From assembly GCF_003992665.1 (NCBI RefSeq), contig NZ_RZMX01000032.1, forward strand, positions 121,945 to 185,944: a stretch of DNA of 64,000 bases, read 5' to 3'. The first letter of the stretch is position 1, and each line of letters opens with the position of its first letter. This document shows, piece after piece, positions 54,013 through 62,562 of this stretch. The translations under genes and the position numbers were made by a program. This stretch comes from Pelagibacterium montanilacus (GTDB lineage: Bacteria > Pseudomonadota > Alphaproteobacteria > Rhizobiales > Devosiaceae). The notes beneath the pieces were generated by a model. The model was not told the DNA's origin. It saw only the letters and a program-made list of their open reading frames with translations, and made no database searches.

Positions 54013-54606
54013 CTATCGACCCGCCGAAAGGGCCGGGGCGATCCGGGTCGAGACCTCCTCGAGCATCATGCCGAAATACTGCATCTTGAAAGTGCCCGCG
54101 ACGCCGCCGCCATCGAGATCGGCCCGGGCCAGCCAATAGGAATACCGGGCGCTGAAATAGCAGTGGACGATGCCCAGCCATGCGACCGCTTCGGCTCGTT
54201 CGTCCCCGCCCACCGCGGGCACGAGCGCCTCGTGATCGGCTACACAACCCGCAACGCTATCGATCAGGGCATCTAGGGCGATCGCCGGCGAGGCGTTCAA
54301 CTCGTGGAACCGGTTGTCCGCTGCCGGGTCGAGCGTAAAGACGAAGGCATCGCGTTCGGCAACGAGCGCCTCCTGCCCGGACGTCAAGGCCGGCAGGCGG
54401 TCCGCGAAATTGCGCCAATAGGCAAGGGCGGCGTCGGCAAGAGCCAGGCGCGTCTCGGCGGTGGGCGCGGACGGACCGTTACCCTCCCCGGACATGGCAT
54501 TGGCCAGCGCGCGCTGGATCTCGGGGGTCGTGGCGCGGACCGGCAGAGCCGCCAGGAGACCGGCCAGAGCAAGCGAAAGGGCGAGAACGGCGCGAACACG
54601 TTTCAT
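54013..54606 (-). CDS. Secreted protein of unknown function
   Basis: 197 residues with a signal peptide (VLALSLALAGLLAALPVRA). The mature protein is helical and acidic, with two cysteines (SVAGCVAD and IVHCYF), and ends in a helix KMQYFGMMLEEVSTRI. No known domain. It is a single gene divergent from the oxidoreductase. Confidence 0.65.
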   Translation of the reverse strand: MKRVRAVLALSLALAGLLAALPVRATTPEIQRALANAMSGEGNGPSAPTAETRLALADAALAYWRNFADRLPALTSGQEALVAERDAFVFTLDPAADNRFHELNASPAIALDALIDSVAGCVADHEALVPAVGGDERAEAVAWLGIVHCYFSARYSYWLARADLDGGGVAGTFKMQYFGMMLEEVSTRIAPALSAGR

Positions 54607-54753
54607 GGTGGCTGTACCGCTCTTCTCTCCTGGGCGCGGCCGGCGCCATGCCCCGCTGCGAAAGCCATCTCATGGCACAGCCGCTGGCCACCCGTCCAAT
54701 CCCACGTTAAAAGCCAGGGGCAGCACAATTTGTCCGGGTGTGTGAGGGATTTC

Positions 54754-56181
54754 GTGGCGCGAGAAATAAAAGTCGATCTGTGCGTGATCGGCGCAGGCCC
54801 GGGCGGAATCGCACTGGCCCGGCAGGCCCGCGCGCTGGGGGCGAGCGTAGTGCTGGTCGATGGCGACGGCACGGGCGGAACCCCGCTGCACTGGGGCGGG
54901 CTTGCCGCCGGCGCGCTGGCCGCCTCCGCGCGCCGGGCCCAGGAGGTCCGTACCGCGCGGCGGCTGGGCATCGAGACCTATCCGCCCGACATCGAATTCT
55001 CGCGCATCACCGCGCGCACCCGCGAGGTGCTGGACGCCTCGGCGCCCGATAACGCGGAGGCGATTCTGGCTGCCGAGGGCATCGAGGTGATCGGGCACGA
55101 CGGCGCCTTTACCGGGCGGCGGAGCCTCCTGGCGGGCGAAACGCTGATCAGGGCCCGGCGCTTCGTGATCGCCACGGGCGCCGCCACTCCGCGCCCGGAG
55201 ATCGCCGGGATCGATGCCGTCCCTTACCTTACCCCCGAGACCGCATCGGGGCTCACCGAAGCGCCCGAGCATCTCCTGATCCATGGCGGCGGTCCGGTCG
55301 CTCTGATGCTGGCCCAGGCCTATCTGCGCCTGGGGTGCGCCGTGACGCTCGTTGATCCGGGCGATCCGCTTTCGGATGCGGACCCCGAACTGGCCGACAT
55401 CGTCATGCGCCGGTTGCGGGCAGAGGGGCTCGCCCTGCGCACCAATACGAGCCTTACGGCGGTCTCGACATCGGCCGAGGGCCTGCGCGCGCATCTTCGG
55501 GCGGGTGCGGACGAGACGACGGTTTCGGGCAGCCATCTTCTGATCGCCCCCGAGCGGGTGCCACAGGTGGAGAGCCTGTCCCTGCGCCGGGCCGGGGTGC
55601 GCATGAACGGACCCGCCCCGGCCGTGGGGCGATCGCTGCGCACCTCGAACTGGCGCATCTACTGCATAGGGGACGCGCTGGGCGGGTTTTCGTCCGTTGC
55701 CGCGGCGCGCTATCAGGCGCGAATGGTGGCCGACCGCGTTCTGGGATTTTCGCTCGAGCGGCTGGACCCGAGGCGCATTCCGGTGCTGGTGCACACCGAC
55801 CCCCAGATCGGCTGGGTCGGGCTGGGGGAAGGCGCGGCGCGGCGGCGCTACAAAGGCAAGTCTGTGCTCTTGCGCCAGCCGGTGGCGGACCTGTCCTTGG
55901 CGCGCCTCTCGGGTCATACCGAGGGCGTGGTCAAGGTCGTTGCCGGGCCCGGTGGCCGGATCGTGGGCGCGGGCGTTGCGGGGACAGATGTGGCCGACCT
56001 TCTGGCCTTTCTGGCCCTTGCGATCGACACAAGGATGACCATCGACCATCTCGCCCGCGCCATTCCGCCTCACCCTGCCCACGCCGAAGCGCTGGCGGGG
56101 CTGGCCGAGACCTGGCGGCGCAGCTTTCCGCCCCGCCCGCTGGCACGGCCGCTGGCCGCCCTGCGGCGCGTCCTGCCATGA
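54754..56181 (+). CDS. FAD-dependent pyridine nucleotide-disulfide-like oxidoreductase lacking the redox cysteines
   Basis: About 475 residues. FAD motif CVIGAGPGGIALARQA, ATG-motif FVIATGAATPRPEI, NAD(P) motif LIHGGGPVALMLAQ, second FAD motif IYCIGDALGG and the C-terminal dimerisation domain with IPPHPAHAEAL. In lipoamide dehydrogenase or mercuric reductase the segment after GGT is CxxxxC; here it reads GGTPLHWGGLAAGAL, so both cysteines are replaced by Pro and Gly. The His-Glu region survives. Function is unknown; a flavin reductase-like or non-disulfide activity is likely. GTG at 54754 with AGGGA upstream is the likely start. Confidence 0.85.
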   Translation: MAREIKVDLCVIGAGPGGIALARQARALGASVVLVDGDGTGGTPLHWGGLAAGALAASARRAQEVRTARRLGIETYPPDIEFSRITARTREVLDASAPDNAEAILAAEGIEVIGHDGAFTGRRSLLAGETLIRARRFVIATGAATPRPEIAGIDAVPYLTPETASGLTEAPEHLLIHGGGPVALMLAQAYLRLGCAVTLVDPGDPLSDADPELADIVMRRLRAEGLALRTNTSLTAVSTSAEGLRAHLRAGADETTVSGSHLLIAPERVPQVESLSLRRAGVRMNGPAPAVGRSLRTSNWRIYCIGDALGGFSSVAAARYQARMVADRVLGFSLERLDPRRIPVLVHTDPQIGWVGLGEGAARRRYKGKSVLLRQPVADLSLARLSGHTEGVVKVVAGPGGRIVGAGVAGTDVADLLAFLALAIDTRMTIDHLARAIPPHPAHAEALAGLAETWRRSFPPRPLARPLAALRRVLP

Positions 56182-56309
56182 TCGGCGGGGGGAACGGGCG
56201 CTGGTGACCCTGCCCGCGGCCACGCCGACGCGCGCAGGAGACGAAAGACCCATTCGTCCAAATCGGCCAAGGGCGAACGGGTTTGACAGTCCCTGATCGG
56301 CCCGCACCG

Positions 56310-56493
56310 GAAAAGGGATTCTAAGTCCTTGTTTTGGCGCGCTTGTGGGCCGGAAAAGTGTTTCCACTTTTCCTGGAAACGCTCTTGAACATATCCCGTT
56401 CTGATTGAATCAGAACAGGATATGCTCTAAGTCTTTGATTTGTCACGTTTCCGAACCAGAAAAGTGTTTCCACTTTTCCTGGAAACGCTCTAG
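56310..56493. repeat. Composite cluster of repeats: B, A, B
   Basis: Two family B hairpins (GGAAAAGTGTTTCCACTTTTCC at 56352 and 56459) flank a family A palindrome (GTTCTGATTGAATCAGAAC, near 56398). Link sequences CTAAGTCTTTGATTTGTCAC connect them. This is the most complete example in the window. Confidence 0.85.
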
Positions 56494-56503
56494 GCTCGCA
56501 TCC

Positions 56504-57937
56504 ATGATGCAATCGCCGCCCCTGCGCCGCAGTCCCTTCTCGAGCCTTTCGACAAAGCTGATCACGGCCATTGCCGTGGTGATCCTGCTCGTGGAGGTGG
56601 CGGTCTTCCTGCCCTCGCTGGCCAATTACCGCGCGAGCTGGCTGGACGATCGCCTGCGGGTGGGCGGCGTCGCCGTGCGGGTGTTCGACGCGGTGCCCGA
56701 TGTCTCCGACATCCCCAGCGAGATCACCGACCCGCTGCTGCAGGCGGCAGGGGCGCTGGCCATCGTCTATCGGCGCGAGGGGCAATCGGACCTCATCACG
56801 CTCGATGCGGTGATGATGCCGGCTGAAGCCCACACCGCCGACATGCGCGACCGCAATCCGCTGCGCCTGATCGCCGACGCCGTCGATACGCTGGCCTTTG
56901 GACAGACGCGCACGCTCCGGATCGTGGGCATGCCGCCGGGGACGGGCGAGGTGGTGGTGGAAGTCATCATGCCAGAAGCGCCCTTGCGCGCCGACATGCT
57001 GACCTATGCGCGCAACATCCTGATCGTCTCGCTGGTGATCGCCGGGGTTACCGCCTTCGCACTTTACGTGCTGGCCGAGCAGGCGGTGATCGGCCCGATC
57101 AAGCGGCTCACAGAGGCGGTGCTGGCCTATCGCGGCTCGCCCGAGAACGCCACATTGATCATCACCCCGGACCAGAACCGCAGCGACGAGCTGGGGATTC
57201 TCGAGACCGAGCTGGCGCGTACCCAGACCGAGCTCTTCACCATGCTCCGCCAGCGCCGGCATCTGGCCGACCTGGGCCTTGCCGTGGCCAAGATAAACCA
57301 CGATCTGCGCAACATGCTCACCGCCGCGCAGATCCTTTCGGATCAGGTGGCGACGCTGGACGACCCCAAGGTCCAGCGGCTGGCGCCCCGGCTGGTCACG
57401 ACGCTCGATCGCGCCACGAGCTTTGCTCAGACGGTGCTCGACTATGGCCGCCAGCAATCGAGCCCGCCCCGCCCCGAGCCGGTGGATCTGCGCGCGCTGG
57501 TGGTCGAAGCGGGACTGGCCGCCGGGCTGAACGGAACCACCCATGAGGGCGTCAGCTTTCTCAACGCGGTGCCCGACGACACCATCCTGACCGTGGATCC
57601 GGACCATCTGGCGCGGGTGCTGACCAATCTGATCGGCAATGCGCGCGAGGCGCTCGAGGGCGCCAGCGAGAAGATCGCGGCCCCGGAGGTGCGGGTGGAG
57701 TGCGAACGCGGAGCCGCAAACATGCGAATCACGGTTTCCGACAATGGGCCGGGCCTGCCGCCCCGGGCGCGCGAGAACCTCTTTATCGCCTTTGAGGGCT
57801 CGGCCAAGCCCGGCGGAACGGGCCTGGGGCTCGCGATCGCGCGCGAGCTGGTGGAAGCCAATGGCGGCATGATCACGCTTCTGGACACTCCGGGAGGCGC
57901 CGCCTTTGCCATCGACCTGCCAATCGGGTCGCATTGA
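56504..57937 (+). CDS. Orphan sensor histidine kinase
   Basis: About 477 residues: a first membrane helix (LITAIAVVILLVEVAVFL), a periplasmic segment of about 140 residues, a second helix (NILIVSLVIAGVTAFALYVL), HAMP-like linker, then the HisKA motif INHDLRNML with His266, N box (NLIGNAREALEG), G1 DNGPGLPP and G2 GGTGLGLAIA. No response regulator gene is nearby. ATG at 56504 (or 56507) begins only 11 nt after a repeat cluster, and no good ribosome-binding site is seen, so the start is less certain. Confidence 0.88.
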   Translation: MMQSPPLRRSPFSSLSTKLITAIAVVILLVEVAVFLPSLANYRASWLDDRLRVGGVAVRVFDAVPDVSDIPSEITDPLLQAAGALAIVYRREGQSDLITLDAVMMPAEAHTADMRDRNPLRLIADAVDTLAFGQTRTLRIVGMPPGTGEVVVEVIMPEAPLRADMLTYARNILIVSLVIAGVTAFALYVLAEQAVIGPIKRLTEAVLAYRGSPENATLIITPDQNRSDELGILETELARTQTELFTMLRQRRHLADLGLAVAKINHDLRNMLTAAQILSDQVATLDDPKVQRLAPRLVTTLDRATSFAQTVLDYGRQQSSPPRPEPVDLRALVVEAGLAAGLNGTTHEGVSFLNAVPDDTILTVDPDHLARVLTNLIGNAREALEGASEKIAAPEVRVECERGAANMRITVSDNGPGLPPRARENLFIAFEGSAKPGGTGLGLAIARELVEANGGMITLLDTPGGAAFAIDLPIGSH

Positions 57938-58027
57938 GCCTGCCCGGCCAGCCGGGGCGGCACAGCCACCCCTTTGCGCTGCGCGCAGGCACCATGAGAA
58001 AATCCACTCCGAGCGGTTGCGCGGGTC

Positions 58028-58054
58028 TTGCATTGGACTGCGACCCGTTATAAG
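58028..58054 (+). promoter_or_regulatory. Possible promoter of tRNA-Arg
   Basis: TTGCAT, 15-nt spacer, TATAAG, about 57 bp upstream of the tRNA. The spacer is short. Confidence 0.3.
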
Positions 58055-59718
58055 CGTTGCCCCTGCCGCGCGGGGCACAGCCCGATCCGCGGCGTGCCAC
58101 ACGGCACTGCGCGCCCGTAGCTCAGCTGGATAGAGCACCAGACTACGAATCTGGGGGTCAGAGGTTCGAATCCTTTCGGGCGCGCCATCTCGCTTTTTCC
58201 ACTGTAAATGTCACCTAAGACCTTGAATGGAAAGGCTAAATTAGGTGTTCGAAGTCCTTCATTCCGGCTATAGGCAACAGGTTGCAAAAAGGCCAGTCTG
58301 AGGACGGTTCTTTTGCCGATCAGATCAGAATTTTTCCATATAGACCAAGGGCTTGAGAGAAACTGAAGGGCGTGTTCGAACGACTCTTCCAGGGTGAGCC
58401 GAGGTTTACCGGCAGTGGCCACTTTCTCCACAGCCAATGCCTTTTCCCGTTCCAGCTTCGAGATCTTTCTTTCATAGGCCGTGATCGCCGTTGCACTGGT
58501 GGAATCAACGATGCGGTCGAGCAAGGTATCGATCTGTGAGTCCAGCTTCTTGATGCTGGCCTTTAGTATTTTCGTAGCTTGTGATGCCTGTGCCAGCCGC
58601 ATATCCCACGCGTCGCTGAACATGGTCTTGACCAGTTCAAACATGCTTTGGGTCGGTTCGAGCTGCTGCAAGGCAGATTCGAATTCGCTTTCCAGAACTT
58701 CGCGCTTTATCGATTTCCGGTAACTTTCACAGCCTTTCGTGGCGCAAAGATAGTAAGGATACTTTTCCTTCTTGCCCTGTGACCAGCAGGCTGTGAGCGG
58801 CTTGTTGCAGTCGTCGCAAAGGATGAAGCCGCGTAGCGGAAAATCGGCGTTGATGTCTTTGCGTGCTGGAGCCTTGGCTGTGCTTTTTAGCCGGGCTTGT
58901 ATCGTCTCAAATGTCTCAAGCGATATAATCCCCTCGTGCTTGCCTTCTCGCAATCCAACACTCCAATTGGGCGCTTCGACGTAGCCGCTATAGACGGAGC
59001 GGGTCAGAAGATCGTGGACGCGTTGGTTACGGATTTCGCCATTGGGAAGGTCTTTAGGAAAGCTAGGTTGGCGTTCCAGAAAGCGTTTCACCTCAACTTG
59101 CGTTTCAAAACGTCCGGAGGCGTAGCCCTCGAAAGCCTCCTGTAGAATGGAGGCGTTCGGCTCGTCGCGAACCAGAATTTTGCCGTGCCCGCTTTCGCGT
59201 TCGTATCGATAGCCGACCGGGGCCTGAAATACCCAGTAGCCGTTCTGGATGCGTGCCCGCATGCGGTTGACGGTCTGCTCGCCGTTCTTCTGGCGCTGGT
59301 GTTGCGACACAGAGGCCAGCAGGTTTTCAACGAGCTGGGAATCGGAATCCTCTCCAAATTCGATCGAAGGGCTGACCAGAACGCCACCGGCATCGCCAAT
59401 CTGCACCCTCAGTTCAAAGTGAGCCATCAGGCCGCGCGCGAGACGACTGATATCGTCAATGATGACGGCATGCGGTTCTTTTCGCTGCTCTCTCAAGAAC
59501 GACAGCATGCCTTGCATGCCGGGCCGAGACGTCGAGCCACCCGACACATCGTCGGAGAACACGTGTACGACCTCGTATCCCTTGTACTTTGCAAACTCGC
59601 GGCAGCGGGTTTCCTGCGAGCCGAGCCCATCTCCTCGCACGGTCTGTTTGGCGCTGGACACGCGGCAGTAGATCACTGCGTGCTTGATATTGTCGTACTG
59701 TTTTTCTTGCGTCTTCAT
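58048..59718 (-). CDS. Large serine recombinase of the integrated element; reading frame runs antisense through tRNA-Arg
   Basis: 556 residues. Resolvase domain with AVIYCRVSS (catalytic serine), DDVSGGSTSRPGMQGML and DDISRLARG; recombinase domain with PVGYRYER; zinc ribbon CDDCNKPLTACWSQG...CATKGC; then a coiled coil (about 390-450). These enzymes integrate and excise mobile elements. The last 47 codons, from ARPKGFEPLTPRFVVWC, are the complement of the tRNA-Arg gene and its leader, so the present C-terminus is partly chromosomal and the protein of the free element must end differently. The start overlaps the stop of a small gene (ATGA). Base composition is poorer in GC than in the host genes. 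Confidence 0.88.
   Translation of the reverse strand: MKTQEKQYDNIKHAVIYCRVSSAKQTVRGDGLGSQETRCREFAKYKGYEVVHVFSDDVSGGSTSRPGMQGMLSFLREQRKEPHAVIIDDISRLARGLMAHFELRVQIGDAGGVLVSPSIEFGEDSDSQLVENLLASVSQHQRQKNGEQTVNRMRARIQNGYWVFQAPVGYRYERESGHGKILVRDEPNASILQEAFEGYASGRFETQVEVKRFLERQPSFPKDLPNGEIRNQRVHDLLTRSVYSGYVEAPNWSVGLREGKHEGIISLETFETIQARLKSTAKAPARKDINADFPLRGFILCDDCNKPLTACWSQGKKEKYPYYLCATKGCESYRKSIKREVLESEFESALQQLEPTQSMFELVKTMFSDAWDMRLAQASQATKILKASIKKLDSQIDTLLDRIVDSTSATAITAYERKISKLEREKALAVEKVATAGKPRLTLEESFEHALQFLSSPWSIWKNSDLIGKRTVLRLAFLQPVAYSRNEGLRTPNLAFPFKVLGDIYSGKSEMARPKGFEPLTPRFVVWCSIQLSYGRAVPCGTPRIGLCPARQGQRL
58111..58187 (+). tRNA. tRNA-Arg (ACG anticodon)
   Basis: 77 nt. Acceptor GCGCCCG / CGGGCGC, D arm AGCTCAGCTGGATAGAGC, anticodon stem CCAGA/TCTGG with loop CTACGAA and anticodon ACG at 58145-58147, T arm AGAGGTTCGAATCCTTT and encoded CCA. 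The 3' end borders the recombinase element, a usual integration site. Confidence 0.96.
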
Positions 59719-60059
59719 TCCGGTTCCATACCGCTCGGTAGATCGGTGCCCCTCGTTCTTATATTATTTGAATCGACCTCCTCAGCGCTGTCAAAAGCTT
59801 CGTGCAGCACATTGTGGGTGCATCCGCCTTCCGGCTCGAAGACCTCTTGCAGCGGATGAACGCCAAAGCCAAGATCGACGAACGCAACGACGATTGACCA
59901 GAGCGCGCTCAGAAAGCTTTCCTTCTCTGCGTCAGTCAGCGCCGGATCATCGAGATACGCCTTGTACTTTTCCACATCGACGGCAACGATGGGGCGCGCA
60001 GGCCGATTGAATGTATCCTTAATATTCTTTCCATCGATATTATCGACATTCCCGTCCAT
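59715..60059 (-). CDS. Small conserved protein next to the recombinase
   Basis: 114 residues, acidic. The middle part (YLDDPALTDAEKESFLSALW, then SIVVAFVDLGFGVHPLQEVF) is of a kind often found beside recombinase genes in alphaproteobacterial elements. It overlaps the recombinase start by 4 nt. Function unknown. Confidence 0.7.
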   Translation of the reverse strand: MDGNVDNIDGKNIKDTFNRPARPIVAVDVEKYKAYLDDPALTDAEKESFLSALWSIVVAFVDLGFGVHPLQEVFEPEGGCTHNVLHEAFDSAEEVDSNNIRTRGTDLPSGMEPE

Positions 60060-60155
60060 TATTCTACCCTTTATTTATTTTACAACTTCCAGTTGCGATA
60101 TGACAAATAAAACTGTGCTGCGGTGCGAATAGTAAGTGGAGTTCGTTAGTTAAGC

Positions 60156-60653
60156 TCATGAATTCATGCGCAATCTTCGGCGAAGACTGGGTCCAGCTTC
60201 GTCATCAAGTGTGCGGGCAATACGGATGTCGGCCAGTCTTTGCATGCGGCTGCGCAAGCGCTCTTTGAGCAACGCATTGGCATAATCGCGCGCGTCCTTT
60301 TCACGGTCAGGGGGCGGCGCCCAACTCGGCGCTGGCTTTGGCTGCGGTGCAGACCAGCGATTTAGGATTTTGTGCTTTTCTTTTTCTAGCCAGTTGGGCG
60401 CATGCTTTTTTATGTGCACGGCCAGCCGGGTTTCCAGGCCGCTGACGTAGCGGGCCATGGTTTCACCGGCATAATCGACGCCCTGAGCGCGGCTCTGCGG
60501 CGACGGGCGGCGCAAACGGGTGTCGGTCGTGGCGCCCTCGCTTCCCTCTTTAGCTGCCGCCTGTTCGAACGCTTTAGCCGGAGAGAGCCGATAGTCATAG
60601 CTTGTGGCGTGCAGAAAAGGTGCTTCGAGATTTAGACGGTATCGGGCGGTCAT
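60156..60653 (-). CDS. Hypothetical protein of the conjugative element
   Basis: 165 residues, basic, with Arg-rich helices (RLRSRMQRLADIRIARTLDD) and a Pro-rich stretch (QPKPAPSWAPPPD). No family is recognised. Its ATG overlaps the coupling protein stop (ATGA), so it is part of the transfer operon. Confidence 0.6.
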   Translation of the reverse strand: MTARYRLNLEAPFLHATSYDYRLSPAKAFEQAAAKEGSEGATTDTRLRRPSPQSRAQGVDYAGETMARYVSGLETRLAVHIKKHAPNWLEKEKHKILNRWSAPQPKPAPSWAPPPDREKDARDYANALLKERLRSRMQRLADIRIARTLDDEAGPSLRRRLRMNS

Positions 60654-62461
60654 GGCTGCGCTCCGTCAGAGATTGTGGGGCTAGGAAAAAAAGCAATCAG
60701 TGGACAGCGCCCATCGTCCGGGCGCATTCGGCGTGAATGCAGGCCGACGTAATCGCAGCTCCGGAAATAAGGCGCTGCGGAAGGTCCCACATAAACACCG
60801 GCCACGCGCAGATGCGGCGTTGGCACGGCTGCTGGGTTGATCAACAGCAGCGCGAGCACCGGCGGCAGCCAGAGGAGATGCCTAAGTCGTACCGGCCAGA
60901 CGATGGGACGCGTTCTTGCTGGTTTCGGTGTTCGCTTCTTGTCGAGCGACGGCTTGCCATCGATGGCGTAGTGGATGCCAAAAACGGGGATTCCTGCCAG
61001 TCGCAGACCTTCCAGTGGGTTTTCGGCCACTTCGTTTTGCCATGGCAAGACGCGGCCATAATCGACCATGGAGAGCAGAATCGGTCGCAGGCCGCGCACG
61101 AAGACCCATGCCTTGTCTCGATCCATTGCCAGGATTTCATCGGCGGTCATCAGCCGCCGTCCGAGTTCACGGCTCGATATATTGATGCGATCGGCTTCCG
61201 CGCCGTAGGAATAGTCTTGATGGCGAATAGTGGCTTCAGCCAACGTGTCCGAAACATGCTTGGCTCGTGCCAGCGAGTTCAGACCCGCATAGATTTTTAC
61301 ATCGCAGTAGGACTCGATGGCGCTGGCCGCCTCTCGCCCATATTTACGCACCAGCCCGTCAAATGACTGGATATAGAGGTCCGCCGATATTTTTAGGCCA
61401 CGCATGGTTTCCATATCGGAGGCCAGATCGGCAAAGCGGAAATTCAGCGCCTCTTCCCCGACGATATGGATGGGGTGCCCGGCAGGATGGCGTTTCGCTG
61501 TTTCAAGCAGGCTATGGGTGAGCAACGAAACAACCGGCGCAAAATCACGCGCGTGGCTGAGCGGTGCGATGACAAAGGCGACGATCTGTCGTTGTCTCAT
61601 GTCCGCGATGTTGTGGCTGGCGGTTCGGCCATAGCCCGCCATCCGCCCACCCTGATTGAAGGTCAAAAGCCGTTGCGTTGCACCTTCCAGAAAAGACGAG
61701 GCATTTTCTGGATTGTCCTGAAACAACCGGAGCAGCCCCCCAGCTTCGCCCTTGAGGAATTCCGCTATTGCGTCGTCGGCCATGAGGCGGGGAAGTTCAT
61801 GGCGTAGAAAGATCAATCGCTGTTGAAAGCTGGTCGGGTCGTTGAGCAACGCAAAGATATCCGATGGTGTGCAGTGCGCCGGATCAACCAAGGCCTGGCT
61901 CAGAATCGTAATCGCGATGCAGCGGCGCGACCCATTGCGGAAATACACATTGCGGTCTTCACCACCCTTGCTTTCCGGCAGGTGCAGTTCGGCCAGGTCG
62001 AGCGCCATCTTGATGGTGTCTTGTCGGAACGCATCGTCAGCATGGGCAGCGTCGACAACGGCCTGATAGAGATTGATCGGCGTGTCTCCGCAGAGTTCCT
62101 TGTGAGCACCAGCCGGGTTGATGCACCATACCTCGATCCCCATAGCGCGAAGCGCGCCCATCAGCATTGGCGCGAGCTCACCTTTCACATCGGGGATGAA
62201 CAAGGATTTGCCCATCCGGGCCTGATGAAGTATCGAGCCGATGACGTAATTCACTGTTTTACCCACACCGGGCGGCATTTCGATGAGGGTGAACGGGGTG
62301 CGCGGTGGCGCAAACGCCGGAGCCAGTCCTTCATACAGCCCCAGAAAATTGCCACTGGCCGGATCGTCCATGTGCCGGACGGTCAGTTCCTGCCAACTTG
62401 CCTGCCGGGCTGCGCCGTGATCGGCGGAAGTCCGCGCCGCTCGTTCCAGATTGCGGCGCAA
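60650..62461 (-). CDS. Type IV coupling protein (VirD4/TraG-like), 5' end lost to an insertion sequence
   Basis: 603 residues are shown from a TTG at 62461, but the frame stays open to 62488, where the insertion sequence begins, so the gene is truncated. The order LFGFARDYKLRRNLERAART then GAARQASWQEL matches the region after the membrane helices of TraG proteins. Walker A is PPGVGKT (EMPPGVGKTVNYVIGSIL), Walker B-like VGEEALNFRF, and MAGYGRTASHNIADMRQRQI follows. The last 80 residues carry a hydrophobic helix (LRHLLWLPPVLALLLI), unusual for this family. It would pump DNA in conjugation; the copy lacks its N-terminal helices and is probably not functional. Confidence 0.82.
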   Translation of the reverse strand: MRRNLERAARTSADHGAARQASWQELTVRHMDDPASGNFLGLYEGLAPAFAPPRTPFTLIEMPPGVGKTVNYVIGSILHQARMGKSLFIPDVKGELAPMLMGALRAMGIEVWCINPAGAHKELCGDTPINLYQAVVDAAHADDAFRQDTIKMALDLAELHLPESKGGEDRNVYFRNGSRRCIAITILSQALVDPAHCTPSDIFALLNDPTSFQQRLIFLRHELPRLMADDAIAEFLKGEAGGLLRLFQDNPENASSFLEGATQRLLTFNQGGRMAGYGRTASHNIADMRQRQIVAFVIAPLSHARDFAPVVSLLTHSLLETAKRHPAGHPIHIVGEEALNFRFADLASDMETMRGLKISADLYIQSFDGLVRKYGREAASAIESYCDVKIYAGLNSLARAKHVSDTLAEATIRHQDYSYGAEADRINISSRELGRRLMTADEILAMDRDKAWVFVRGLRPILLSMVDYGRVLPWQNEVAENPLEGLRLAGIPVFGIHYAIDGKPSLDKKRTPKPARTRPIVWPVRLRHLLWLPPVLALLLINPAAVPTPHLRVAGVYVGPSAAPYFRSCDYVGLHSRRMRPDDGRCPLIAFFPSPTISDGAQP

Positions 62462-62562
62462 TTTATAGTCACGGGCGAAGCCGAAGAGTGTCCGTCGTCA
62501 GATGATTTGGCGCAATTTGGTGCGTCGAATAGAGGAGCGTTGGCCTCGTCTCTGGGTTGATT

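Noticed and set aside
53321..54247. Long form of rnpA
   Set aside because: Would overlap rpmH on the same strand; the family start is at 53692.
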